From Aureispira sp. (GTDB lineage Bacteria > Bacteroidota > Bacteroidia > Chitinophagales > Saprospiraceae), in the NCBI GenBank assembly GCA_024222455.1, contig JAAEPD010000194.1, positions 1 through 64,000 of the forward strand: 64,000 nt of DNA. Direction: 5' to 3'. The position numbers and the translations under genes are program-made. Below the pieces are notes generated by a model that saw only the letters and a program-made list of their open reading frames with translations, was not told where the DNA came from and searched no databases. Position 1 is the first letter of the stretch, and each line of letters begins with the position of its first letter. Below, one piece after another: positions 1-8,924 of the stretch.

Positions 1-132
1 AAGTTGGAAAAACTAAAGTTTGTCCATCAACTTAATCATTTTGCAATGAAGTCTAAAATTTACCTTGCTGCTAATAAAGCAGCTTTCAATGAACTTAATA
101 CATTAAAAATGGCTAATCCATCTTTTGCGTAA
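1..132 (+). CDS. C-terminal 43 codons of an unidentified protein (5' truncated)
   Basis: The first reading frame is open from the window edge to a TAA at 130-132 and ends only 8 bases before a strong terminator, as expected for a real gene end. The visible residues are lysine- and asparagine-rich and probably helical, with no diagnostic motif, so no function is assigned. Confidence 0.5.
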   Translation, partial: KLEKLKFVHQLNHFAMKSKIYLAANKAAFNELNTLKMANPSFA

Positions 133-140
133 CATCAGTA

Positions 141-173
141 AGGTAACCTAATCTACTTGGTTACCTTTTTTTG
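141..173 (+). terminator. Rho-independent terminator
   Basis: An 8-bp perfect stem (AGGTAACC at 141-148 with GGTTACCT at 159-166) is followed by a run of T. It ends the partial gene before it. It also argues against the TTG at 157 being the start of the next gene, because that codon lies in the hairpin. Confidence 0.8.
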
Positions 174-192
174 TTTATTTCAATCGCCGATC

Positions 193-834
193 ATGCAATT
201 CTATCCTAAACTACAGGAGTATATTCAACAACAAGTCTTACCCCAATTAGAAGACTTAACAATGGAACGAAAAGCTATTTTAGAAACCGCTGTAGAAGCT
301 ATCATAAGCGGATCACAGATGTCTTATACTGTAGATGTTATGTTTATCTGCACACACAATAGTCGTAGAAGCCAATTTGGACAAATATGGACAACCGTTG
401 CTGCTCGACATTATCAAGTAGAAGGGCTAGAAACACATTCGGGAGGTACTGAGACTACTGCTTTTAACCCAAGGGCCCTAGCAGCTATCAAAAGAGCTGG
501 GTTTATCATCAACTCTTCTAATGAGAAGGTTAATCCACATCATTCAGTGGCCTATGCTTTAGGGCTTCCTCGGTTAGAATGTTTTTCGAAGGTATATAGT
601 CATCCTAATCTGCCTAAATATGATTTTGTGGCAATTCTTACTTGTGATCAAGCCAATGAGAGTTGTCCTGTCATAAAGGGAGCACATCGAAGAACTGCTG
701 TAATGTACAAAGATCCTAAAGTAGCAGATGATACTCCCCAAGAGGCAGAACACTACGATGAGCGTTGCTTGCAAATAGCTATAGAGATGTTCTATATGAT
801 AAAAAAACTTAGAGAAGCTGTTAATAATTCTTAG
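193..834 (+). CDS. Arsenate reductase / low-molecular-weight protein tyrosine phosphatase-like protein
   Basis: This 213-aa protein has the LMW-PTP/ArsC phosphate-binding loop C-X5-R-S at residues 53-60 (CTHNSRRS), followed by Q61. A second Cys pair sits in TCDQANESCP (C151, C158), where thioredoxin-coupled arsenate reductases carry their redox cysteines. It is probably an arsenate reductase or a phosphatase of that fold; the substrate cannot be settled from sequence. About 45 residues precede the catalytic domain, as in Bacteroidota homologues. I start at ATG 193 rather than the in-frame TTG at 157, because 157 lies inside the upstream terminator. Its TAG stop overlaps the TAA of the convergent NADAR gene. 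Confidence 0.8.
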   Translation: MQFYPKLQEYIQQQVLPQLEDLTMERKAILETAVEAIISGSQMSYTVDVMFICTHNSRRSQFGQIWTTVAARHYQVEGLETHSGGTETTAFNPRALAAIKRAGFIINSSNEKVNPHHSVAYALGLPRLECFSKVYSHPNLPKYDFVAILTCDQANESCPVIKGAHRRTAVMYKDPKVADDTPQEAEHYDERCLQIAIEMFYMIKKLREAVNNS

Positions 835-1277
835 GAGCTGAACTCTTTGCGAACTTGCATGAGTATTTTACCTAACTTATTAGAGCCCTTTCCATTGCCA
901 CCATCGCCCCAATAAGCATCGTTTTCGGTATGTTCTATCAGAAGGGCATCATTGGTAGATAGCAATAGTGCTTTTAGTGTAGCATGTTGCTCAAATTTAG
1001 CTTTAACAGCATCATACATCACATTATCTCGCATTTTATCCCAATTCTTGCGAATCTTAATTTTTCGAGTTCTACCCAATTGAGCAGCTTTCATTGGGGT
1101 AGGGGCTTTTCGAATTTTGGTTTCTTGTGGGCTACCCAAAAATTTTTGAGCTTGAAAATAATGCTCACTAGTGGGCCAAGTTTTTCCTTTTAGTTGGATA
1201 GGGTAGAGTGCAAAATTTGAAAATTCTCCAAAAGGAGCTTGCACACTATAGAATTTAATGGTCTTTTTTTCTTTCAT
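831..1277 (-). CDS. NADAR-family N-glycosidase (YbiA-like)
   Basis: This 148-aa protein has the NADAR signatures in order: FGEFSNF at 16-22, WPTSEHYFQAQKF at 34-46 with the conserved Glu38, and YWGDGGNGKGSNKLG near 122-136. Length and motif spacing match the YbiA/RibX family. Members cleave N-glycosidic bonds of riboflavin intermediates, and some remove ADP-ribose from nucleobases. It is cytoplasmic, with no signal peptide. It converges on the phosphatase-like gene, with 4 bases shared at the stops. No neighbour suggests a riboflavin or ADP-ribosylation operon, so the substrate here is unknown. Confidence 0.85.
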   Translation of the reverse strand: MKEKKTIKFYSVQAPFGEFSNFALYPIQLKGKTWPTSEHYFQAQKFLGSPQETKIRKAPTPMKAAQLGRTRKIKIRKNWDKMRDNVMYDAVKAKFEQHATLKALLLSTNDALLIEHTENDAYWGDGGNGKGSNKLGKILMQVRKEFSS

Positions 1278-1363
1278 GATTAGATTTTAAGACCATTAAC
1301 TTAGGTAACAATATAAAAGTTCAATGAGAGGGAAATGTTAATAACTTACTGAGTTATAGGCAT

Positions 1364-1393
1364 AAAAAAAGCTACTCCGAAGAGTAGCTTTTT
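1364..1393. terminator. Bidirectional terminator after tRNA-Asn
   Basis: A 7-bp stem GCTACTC/GAGTAGC (1371-1377 and 1382-1388) has a CGAA loop, which reads TTCG on the minus strand. It is flanked by A7 and T5, so it works in both directions. It sits just downstream of the minus-strand tRNA. Confidence 0.75.
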
Positions 1394-1401
1394 GCCTTTA
1401 G

Positions 1402-1475
1402 CGCCCTCAACTGGACTCGAACCAGTGACCCTCTGATTAACAGTCAGATGCTCTAACCAACTGAGCTATGAAGGC
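1402..1475 (-). tRNA. tRNA-Asn (anticodon GTT)
   Basis: The minus strand folds into a complete 74-nt cloverleaf. It has an acceptor stem GCCTTCA/TGAGGGC, D stem GCTC/GAGC, anticodon stem TCTGA/TCAGA with loop CTGTTAA, T stem ACTGG/CCAGT with TTCGAGT loop, and discriminator G. The loop gives anticodon GTT. The 3' CCA is not encoded, which is common in Bacteroidota. Confidence 0.97.
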
Positions 1476-1496
1476 GTATTTCCCGTTAAGGCTTTG

Positions 1497-1525
1497 CAAA
1501 GATACAACTCATTTTTAATTCTCAA
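1497..1525 (-). promoter_or_regulatory. Bacteroidota-type promoter of tRNA-Asn
   Basis: On the minus strand, TTG (1525-1523) and TATCTTTG (1504-1497) are separated by 18 bp, matching the Bacteroidota -33/-7 consensus. It lies about 22 bases before the mature tRNA 5' end. Confidence 0.7.
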
Positions 1526-1758
1526 AATAAATTCGAAAAAAAAATAATTTTTTTTCAAAAAAAATGAGTTGCACCTGCATTTTTAAGCAGTCAGAACTTT
1601 ATAACTCTATTAAGTTACAATTAATTCCACAAAAAGCAGAAAACTTTGACCTATTCTTTTATTTTTGTGCAGATTTTTAGAAAACGACATTTTTTATGAA
1701 AACCACTTTGTTGAGCTAAGCTATTTTTAGCCACAAAGTATGAATAAAATATACAACT

Positions 1759-2676
1759 ATGAGTTTGTTAGTTTTAGGAACAGTTGCTTTCGATACTATC
1801 GAAACACCATATGGTAAAGCGGATCGTATTATTGGTGGAGCAGGTACTTATATTGCATGGGCTGCGTCTCATTTTTATAATGATATAAAAATGCTTTCTG
1901 TAATTGGAGATGATTTTCCTCAAGCAGAATTAGATGCTTTGTCAGCTAGAGGTGTAGATATGGAAGGGGTAGAGGTGCGTGAAGGCGAAAAATCGTTCTT
2001 TTGGGCAGGTCGCTATCACAACAACATGATCTCTCGTGATACTTTAGTAACAGAGTTGAACGTATTGGAGACTTATGAGCCTACATTGCCTGAAGCCTAT
2101 CGTGATGTAGATTATCTTATGTTAGGTAATTTTGCACCAGCAGTACAGATGCAAGTAATCAACCAATTGCCTAAGCGCCCAAAATTAGTAGTAATGGATA
2201 CTATGAACTTTTGGATGGATATAGCTATGGATGAGTTGAAAGCAGTATTGCCAAAAGTGGATGTATTGACCATCAACGATGAAGAGGCTCGCCAATTGTC
2301 TGGAGAACATTCTCTAGTAAAAGCTGCTCGCGTTATTCGTGAGATGGGACCAAAATACTTAGTGATCAAAAAAGGAGAGCATGGCGCATTGTTGTTCCAT
2401 GGTAGCGATATTTTCTTTGTACCAGGATTACCTTTAGAGGAAGTATTTGATCCAACTGGAGCCGGTGATTCTTTTGCTGGTGGATTTATCGGACACTTGG
2501 CTAAAACAGGTGATTTCTCTTTTGCTAATATGAAAAGAGCACTAGTTTATGGTTCGGTTGTTGCTTCTTACTGTGTAGAGAAATTCGGTCCAACCAAATT
2601 GAAAGAGGTAACTCCAGAGACTGTGAAAGCTCGTACAGAAGAATTTTTGAAATTAATGCATGTGTCGATTGACTAG
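1759..2676 (+). CDS. PfkB-family carbohydrate/nucleoside kinase
   Basis: This 305-aa ribokinase-fold kinase has the N-terminal sugar-site Gly-Gly (IIGGAGTYIAW near residues 24-34). The C-terminal PfkB signature DPTGAGDSFAGG starts at residue 231, with D237 as the expected catalytic base. The family phosphorylates sugars, nucleosides or related alcohols with ATP; annotation in Bacteroidota ranges from sugar kinase to adenosine-kinase-like, and the substrate is not evident. It is monocistronic: a -7-like TATTTTTG is at 1660-1667 without a well-placed TTG, and a strong terminator follows. Confidence 0.88.
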   Translation: MSLLVLGTVAFDTIETPYGKADRIIGGAGTYIAWAASHFYNDIKMLSVIGDDFPQAELDALSARGVDMEGVEVREGEKSFFWAGRYHNNMISRDTLVTELNVLETYEPTLPEAYRDVDYLMLGNFAPAVQMQVINQLPKRPKLVVMDTMNFWMDIAMDELKAVLPKVDVLTINDEEARQLSGEHSLVKAARVIREMGPKYLVIKKGEHGALLFHGSDIFFVPGLPLEEVFDPTGAGDSFAGGFIGHLAKTGDFSFANMKRALVYGSVVASYCVEKFGPTKLKEVTPETVKARTEEFLKLMHVSID

Positions 2677-2770
2677 GAATTACAAGAGTAGTTTATACTG
2701 TTGTTGAATGTGGATATTCAAGAATAGAAAAAGTAAATTACACAATCAAGAAGACATGTGATAATTATAA

Positions 2771-2799
2771 AGGTCAGGCTATATAGCCTGACCTTTTTT
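2771..2799 (+). terminator. Terminator of the PfkB kinase gene
   Basis: A 24-bp perfect palindrome (2771-2794; arms AGGTCAGGCTAT and ATAGCCTGACCT) is followed by a T run. It separates the kinase from the convergent secreted-protein gene. Confidence 0.85.
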
Positions 2800-2826
2800 G
2801 TTTAGGAGTTAGTCTAGAAATATCCA

Positions 2827-3219
2827 TTATTTTGCAAAAACAACCTCAAATGTTGCAGACCATTGTTTGGACCCAATTACCATTTTATATTTCCCAACTT
2901 TAGTTTTGGTTAGGTTAACATATCTGTATTTATATTCTCCAGCCCAACTTTTGGAATACATGGTGGTTGAACGCCCATCCACTACTTTTTTGATAGTGAA
3001 AATGATATCATCCATATAAGTAGGTATTTGCAATATGGTTCTGGGGTTATCTCTTCTTACCGTGATTAGTCCACTTTTATAATTATCCACATCACCCTCA
3101 TCATACACCATGTGTTTTTCAAGTTTTATAGTGTCTGTTGGAATGGAATCGGTAGTTTGGCCTTGTAGGTTAAGGTTGCTAAATAGTGTAATTATTAGCA
3201 GTGTAATTAAGTGTTTCAT
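2827..3219 (-). CDS. Small secreted protein of unknown function
   Basis: The 130-aa product starts with a typical signal peptide (MKHLITLLIITLFSN...) and a probable cleavage site after about residue 20 (LQGQ). The mature part of about 110 residues is rich in beta-strand patterns and ends in alternating hydrophobic strands (KYKMVIGSKQW, TFEVVFAK), suggesting a small beta-sandwich exported to periplasm or surface. I recognise no family. It is monocistronic and convergent with the PfkB kinase. Confidence 0.7.
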   Translation of the reverse strand: MKHLITLLIITLFSNLNLQGQTTDSIPTDTIKLEKHMVYDEGDVDNYKSGLITVRRDNPRTILQIPTYMDDIIFTIKKVVDGRSTTMYSKSWAGEYKYRYVNLTKTKVGKYKMVIGSKQWSATFEVVFAK

Positions 3220-3328
3220 CTTATTGTTTTGTATTGCATGCTGAGCTTGTTTTTGAGTGAAATATTTGATTCAAAGATAATGCTTTAAGAAAGGCTAAAC
3301 AATGAGGCATTTGCCTTATATTGAGTAG

Positions 3329-4174
3329 ATGAATACAACAGAATTAGAAGAATATAGACCACTTTTGTTCTCTATTGCCTATAAGATGTTAGGAGCTATA
3401 GCTGATGCAGAAGATACCGTACAAGATAGCTTTGTCAAGATACTTGGACGTGATCTAAGAGATGTCAAAAACCTAAAAGCGTATTTAGTGAAAGTGGTGA
3501 CCAATCTTTGTATAGATCGCTACAATAGACTTCAAAAAGAACGAGAAGCTTATACTGGTGTTTGGTTGCCAGAGCCTATTCTTACTCCAGAAAGAAGCAT
3601 AACCAAGGAAGAATTGAGCGTGGGATTATTGCGCACAATGGAGTTGCTTACCCCTATAGAACGAGCGGTGTTTTTGTTGAGAGATGTTTTTGATTTTGAT
3701 TATGATTTGGTGGCTGATGTTGTAGCTAAAACAGAAACCAATTGTCGAAAAATATTGAGCAGGGCTAAACAAAAATTAGCTATAAAAGGAGAATTGATCC
3801 ATCCTAATAGGAAAATAGAAGAGAGGTTGATTGATCAAGTCTTGGAAACTATGGAAACAGGAGCTTATCAGAATCTGTTTGACATATTACACCAAGATAT
3901 TATAGCTTATACAGATGGTGGAGGTAAGGCGAAATCTGCACTTAAACCTATTTTGGGTATAGAACGAGTACTCAAGTTTTATATGGGCTTATTGGCTAAA
4001 TTTGGAGCAGATAATGTGTATAAAAAGGTATGGATGAATGGTTATGCAGGTATTGCTATTTATAATAAGGGTGTTTTAGATACTATAACCTTTTATGAAT
4101 GGGAAGATGATAAGGTAAAGGTGATACAGCAGATCCGGAATCCTGATAAGTTGAATTTTTATAATCAAAAATAA
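3329..4174 (+). CDS. ECF41-family RNA polymerase sigma factor (SigJ-like)
   Basis: This 281-aa sigma factor has region 2 at the N-terminus (LGAIADAEDTVQDSF near 21-35) and region 4 around residues 100-150. It also has the hallmarks of ECF41: a WLPEP linker (79-83), a fused C-terminal SnoaL/NTF2-like domain with DGGGK (196-200), and NPDKL near the end (271-275). In this family the extension regulates the factor itself, replacing a separate anti-sigma factor. ECF41 genes usually neighbour a carboxymuconolactone decarboxylase, oxidoreductase or epimerase. None is present here; instead a membrane-protein gene starts at the base after its stop. Confidence 0.92.
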   Translation: MNTTELEEYRPLLFSIAYKMLGAIADAEDTVQDSFVKILGRDLRDVKNLKAYLVKVVTNLCIDRYNRLQKEREAYTGVWLPEPILTPERSITKEELSVGLLRTMELLTPIERAVFLLRDVFDFDYDLVADVVAKTETNCRKILSRAKQKLAIKGELIHPNRKIEERLIDQVLETMETGAYQNLFDILHQDIIAYTDGGGKAKSALKPILGIERVLKFYMGLLAKFGADNVYKKVWMNGYAGIAIYNKGVLDTITFYEWEDDKVKVIQQIRNPDKLNFYNQK

Positions 4175-4591
4175 ATGGGAACAATTGCCATAATACTAAC
4201 AGGGATAATAATCTTGACTGGGGTATATTTAGGAGTGAATGAACCTAAATGGAGTGTTAAGTATTTGGTAATGGGGATTTTGACTCTAATGGTGCTTGTA
4301 ACTGGGGCTGAAACTAAAGCATGTTTTAGTGAACTAGATAAGTTGGAGACCAGAATTAGTAGGCGAGAACGGATATTTAGTAATAGTTCATTGGAGAGTA
4401 TAGAGCCAATGTTAGCAGGAATAAGATTAGAACAGCAGGAATATAAAAATCAAGCATTGGTGTTTTTGGCAATGTGGGTTATAGGTAGCCTTTGTTTCTT
4501 GCTTATAATCTATACTCTTCTAAGAAAACGTCAAATACTTCCAGATAACTTTGTCTCTAGGTGGACAAAGGTTTTATTTGGTATAAAATAA
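4175..4591 (+). CDS. Membrane protein co-transcribed with the ECF41 sigma factor
   Basis: The 138-aa protein has about three membrane segments: residues 3-20, 29-46 and near 92-115. A charged cytoplasmic or periplasmic loop lies between (KLETRISRRERIF... to ...RLEQQEYKNQ). Its ATG directly abuts the sigma-factor TAA (TAAATG), so translation is probably coupled. I know no family. The position suggests a membrane partner or target of the ECF41 factor, but sequence alone does not show which. Confidence 0.75.
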   Translation: MGTIAIILTGIIILTGVYLGVNEPKWSVKYLVMGILTLMVLVTGAETKACFSELDKLETRISRRERIFSNSSLESIEPMLAGIRLEQQEYKNQALVFLAMWVIGSLCFLLIIYTLLRKRQILPDNFVSRWTKVLFGIK

Positions 4592-4622
4592 ATTAGCGAG
4601 CGATTCATGACCACTCGCTAAT
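4592..4622. terminator. Hairpin between convergent genes
   Basis: A 9-bp perfect stem, ATTAGCGAG (4592-4600) with CTCGCTAAT (4614-4622), lies exactly between two convergent genes. The T tract is weak in both directions, so termination efficiency is uncertain. Confidence 0.6.
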
Positions 4623-4628
4623 GAGTTT

Positions 4629-5255
4629 CTAATACTGATATTCTAAAGGTATTTCGATGCAATAAATCATTCTAGACAAAATAAGTACAGTTAAGAGAAG
4701 ACTGAAACCTATAATGAAATTTGCTTGACGATTAATTTTAGAAAGATTGGGAGCTTTGTTAGAAAGCTTTTTTATGCGATAAATACAAGCTAGATGCGTG
4801 AAAAAGGCAATAATAGCCATTCCATAATAAGGTGCAAAGAAGAGGACATGCGGAAACGTATTAAGAACAGCTGTCCCAAAATATAGATTGGTATCCAATT
4901 CGAAAAAATATCGGGTACTCAGTACAGCCGCTACATGTGCCAATAAGAAAAAAGATAGATATAGTCCTGAATAGATAAAGAGTTTGTCATAGACACTAAG
5001 TTGTCGCTTCCATTTTTTTCGAAGCAGTTTTATTCCCGAAAAGACTTGGAGCAAGACCCCCAAAAGTAGAATGCTTTCTACTAGAATATTTCTATAAACA
5101 ATACGAGCAGCAGACATAAATATCTGGTACCAATCTTCGCCCAGTAGAATTGTAGCTTGATTGAGTAGGTGAGTGGAAATAAACAAAGAGATGGTAATCC
5201 CTGTAATAAAATGAACTTTCTTAACAGTGTTGAAAGAATAAGCCTGTTTAGTCAT
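4629..5255 (-). CDS. Five-helix membrane protein with conserved-looking histidines, possibly heme-binding
   Basis: The 208-aa protein has about five transmembrane helices. Histidines lie within or at the ends of helices (for example HFITGITISLFISTHLL near the N-terminus, LLAHVAAV, FFTHLACIYR). This arrangement recalls succinate-dehydrogenase/fumarate-reductase cytochrome b subunits, but the similarity is to overall pattern only and no sdhA/sdhB neighbour is present. It is monocistronic between the ECF41 operon and AMP nucleosidase. A heme-binding membrane protein is an inference. Confidence 0.6.
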   Translation of the reverse strand: MTKQAYSFNTVKKVHFITGITISLFISTHLLNQATILLGEDWYQIFMSAARIVYRNILVESILLLGVLLQVFSGIKLLRKKWKRQLSVYDKLFIYSGLYLSFFLLAHVAAVLSTRYFFELDTNLYFGTAVLNTFPHVLFFAPYYGMAIIAFFTHLACIYRIKKLSNKAPNLSKINRQANFIIGFSLLLTVLILSRMIYCIEIPLEYQY

Positions 5256-5335
5256 GTTTGTATATTTTGTAATGAAACAATATTATACCCACATGACTAA
5301 AGACTATTCGTTTTGTGACAGATAAGGCTAATTTT

Positions 5336-6112
5336 TTATCCGAAACGTAGATGTTTAACAGTAAGTCCGTTGTTGATCAACTGTTTGAGCGAGTCGATTC
5401 CAATTTTTAAGTGGATGTCAACATAGTTTTTAGTTACACTAGTATCGCTCTGAGTCGTCTTGACACCTTCAGGAGTCATTGGCATATCTGACACCAACAA
5501 TAAAGCACCTGTCGAAATTTTATTTTTGAATGCAGCTATGAATAGAGTAGCTGTTTCCATATCAATCGCCATACAGCGGATACGGCGTAGATAGTCTTTG
5601 AAATCAACATCGTATTCCCATACTCTACGATTGGTGGTATAGACAGTACCTGTCCAATAATCTTGATTGTAATCTCGAATAGTTGTAGAGATCGCTTTTT
5701 GAAGTGCAAAAGAAGGCAATGCAGGCACTTCAGCAGGGTAATAATCATTAGAAGTACCCTCTCCTCGTATAGCTGCAATAGGTAAGATTAGGTCACCAAC
5801 ATTGTTTTTGTCGCTACGCAGACCACCACATTTGCCCAAAAATAGGCAAGCTTTGGGGTGAATAGCCGATAGTAAGTCCATTATAGTTGCAGCATTAGGG
5901 CTTCCCATTCCAAAATTGATCATGGTAATGTTGTCAGCCGTTGCAGTTTGCATTGCTTTGCCTACTCCTTTGAGTTCAACATCGTGCATCTCTGCAAACT
6001 TTTTTACATAGTTGCTGAAGTTGGTCAACAAAATGTATTCTCCAAAATCTTCAAGCTTGGTTCCTGTGTATCTAGGTAGCCAATTTTCGACTATATCCTT
6101 TTTTGTTTTCAT
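5336..6112 (-). CDS. amn: AMP nucleosidase (short Bacteroidota type)
   Basis: The 258-aa protein belongs to the nucleoside phosphorylase/AMP nucleosidase superfamily, which splits the glycosidic bond of AMP to adenine and ribose 5-phosphate. Visible features are the glycine-rich INFGMGSPNAAT, the core FLGKCGGLR followed by DLILP and IRGEGTS, the ribose-binding AIDMETAT and the SDMP segment. It lacks the long N-terminal domain of the enterobacterial enzyme, as usual in Bacteroidota. It is divergent from atpD across a 373-bp gap. Confidence 0.88.
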   Translation of the reverse strand: MKTKKDIVENWLPRYTGTKLEDFGEYILLTNFSNYVKKFAEMHDVELKGVGKAMQTATADNITMINFGMGSPNAATIMDLLSAIHPKACLFLGKCGGLRSDKNNVGDLILPIAAIRGEGTSNDYYPAEVPALPSFALQKAISTTIRDYNQDYWTGTVYTTNRRVWEYDVDFKDYLRRIRCMAIDMETATLFIAAFKNKISTGALLLVSDMPMTPEGVKTTQSDTSVTKNYVDIHLKIGIDSLKQLINNGLTVKHLRFG

Positions 6113-6402
6113 AATTTTTGAATTGTTTTAATGAAAGTTCTGAGGTTTCATGTCAATAATGAAACCTTCAAGCGCCTAATTTGGGACTGTTTGATGATTG
6201 TGTTTTTAATCCTTTGTGTGGGAAATTTTTGACAGTCAATAGTTTAGGAGCTATTGAGAACGAAATACTCTTTTATAATTAGGTCAAGCTAATAAGATTT
6301 TCTGACTAAATGAAATTTTGATTAAATGAACCAATGCTAGAACTTGGTTTTGGAGGCCAAAAAGAAAGTTAACAATAAAGTACTGAAAACTTTAGAAATG
6401 TT
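6113..6402. other. Intergenic region between amn and atpD
   Basis: This stretch holds no convincing ORF or strong hairpin. It must contain the amn promoter on the minus strand, but I could not find a clean TAnnTTTG there. The atpD promoter lies at its right edge. Confidence 0.5.
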
Positions 6403-6432
6403 TTTGGATTGTCAATATAACCTTTATCTTTG
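6403..6432 (+). promoter_or_regulatory. Promoter of atpD-atpC
   Basis: TTTG (6403-6406), 18 bp, and TATCTTTG (6425-6432) give a near-ideal Bacteroidota -33/-7 promoter. The expected transcript starts near 6439, leaving a leader of about 45 nt before the atpD ATG. Confidence 0.75.
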
Positions 6433-6464
6433 CGCCAAATTAAAGCATTGAATTTTCTTTCTAA

Positions 6465-8003
<1,539 letters not shown>

Positions 8004-8042
8004 GCTTAATGGCTAATTCTAAATAATATTAAAATCAACAAT

Positions 8043-8291
8043 ATGGACTTAGTGATTTTAACACCTGATGCTCAGGTGTATGAAGGACAGATAGAACGAA
8101 TTAGCGCTCCTGGAGTAGCTGGTGAGTTTGAGATTTTAACAAATCACGCACCTTTGGTGTCTGCTTTGGGTGAAGGTACTGTAATGATAACGACTGCTGA
8201 TCGTCAAAATTTAACTTTTGAAATCAAAGGTGGTTTTATGGAAGTATTGAACAACAATATCTCTGTCTTAGCAGGAAGTGTAAAGGAATAG
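8043..8291 (+). CDS. atpC: F1F0 ATP synthase subunit epsilon (short form)
   Basis: The 82-aa protein corresponds to the N-terminal beta-sandwich of epsilon (VILTPDAQVYEGQIERISAP... GEFEILTNHAPLVSAL). The C-terminal helical hairpin that inhibits ATP hydrolysis in other bacteria is absent, typical for Bacteroidota epsilon subunits. It couples the central stalk to the c-ring. It ends the atpDC operon, with a strong hairpin 39 bases later. Confidence 0.95.
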   Translation: MDLVILTPDAQVYEGQIERISAPGVAGEFEILTNHAPLVSALGEGTVMITTADRQNLTFEIKGGFMEVLNNNISVLAGSVKE

Positions 8292-8330
8292 TTTTTAGCA
8301 ATAAAAACTTGGACTAATACAATATAAAAA

Positions 8331-8362
8331 GGGCTGAAATCTATTAGATTTCAGCCCTTGCT
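8331..8362. terminator. Terminator of atpDC, shared with the convergent lipoprotein gene
   Basis: A 12-bp perfect stem (GGGCTGAAATCT at 8331-8342, partner at 8346-8357) has a 3-base loop. A4-5 precede it and a broken T tract follows, so it may act in both directions between atpC and the minus-strand lipoprotein gene. Confidence 0.75.
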
Positions 8363-8397
8363 TGTTGTAAATAGTAGGGAGCAAGGTAAAAGTTATC

Positions 8398-8682
8398 TTA
8401 TTGCTTGGTCAATGCTTTTTCGCAGGTCATATATTTGTCACGAGCAGTTCTATAACTTGTTTTTTCTTCTTCTGTCATGTCCTCAGTTTTTGTATTCATT
8501 GTCCACTTCATTATGCTTTTGTCCTTTACTTTTATGTCAAAAAGGCAATCCTTGTCAGCACAAGCACATCCTTTTTCTGCAATTTCTTCCCATGCTGCTA
8601 CTGTTGCAGGATCTCCTTTGGGACCGCCTCCACAAGAAGCTAAAAATAGAGTAAGCGCTGCTAGTACTAATAAATGTTTCAT
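8398..8682 (-). CDS. Small Cys-rich lipoprotein
   Basis: The 94-aa precursor has a lipobox ending LASC at residue 17, followed by GGG, so it should be lipidated and anchored in a membrane. The mature part of about 78 residues carries CxCxxxxC (GCACADKDC) plus one Cys near the C-terminus (YMTCEKAL), enough for disulfides or metal binding. I recognise no family. It converges on atpC and probably has its own promoter upstream of 8682. Confidence 0.72.
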   Translation of the reverse strand: MKHLLVLAALTLFLASCGGGPKGDPATVAAWEEIAEKGCACADKDCLFDIKVKDKSIMKWTMNTKTEDMTEEEKTSYRTARDKYMTCEKALTKQ

Positions 8683-8739
8683 ACGATTTATTTTATTAAA
8701 AATAGAATGATGTAATCGATTCGGTGCTTAATATGTCTC

Positions 8740-8760
8740 CTTTTGGGGGACTCCCAAAAG
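8740..8760. repeat. Short hairpin in the lipoprotein upstream region
   Basis: CTTTTGGG (8740-8747) pairs with CCCAAAAG (8753-8760) around a 5-base loop. It lies upstream of the minus-strand lipoprotein gene and downstream of the repeat-protein gene; a regulatory role is only possible. Confidence 0.35.
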
Positions 8761-8869
8761 AGGTTATAGCTTTATTATCTCGTACAAAACTAAAGGAACA
8801 AAGTATCTTTTGCTAATCTACTTGGTGAGTGGTGAGCTTTTTTGAGGGAAAGGAGATGAGGTATAGGTA

Positions 8870-8912
8870 AAATGCAATCAATGCTATAAGTTGATTAACA
8901 TTGATTGCATTT
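8870..8912 (-). terminator. Terminator-like hairpin after the three-repeat protein gene
   Basis: A 14-bp perfect stem (8870-8883 and 8899-8912) with a 15-base loop lies 12 bases after the stop of the minus-strand gene. The T tract on that strand is short. Confidence 0.6.
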
Positions 8913-8924
8913 AGAGTATAGCTT

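Noticed and set aside
157-192. TTG start for the phosphatase-like gene giving 12 extra N-terminal residues
   Set aside because: These codons lie inside the upstream terminator hairpin and its T run; ATG 193 gives a normal N-terminus.
4629-5255. Succinate dehydrogenase cytochrome b subunit (sdhC)
   Set aside because: Only the histidine and helix pattern is similar, and there are no sdhA/sdhB genes beside it; left as a putative heme-binding membrane protein.
8401-8710. Plus-strand ORFs of 77-98 codons over the small lipoprotein gene
   Set aside because: They are antisense shadows with Phe/Cys/Ser-rich composition; the minus-strand frame has a clear lipobox.
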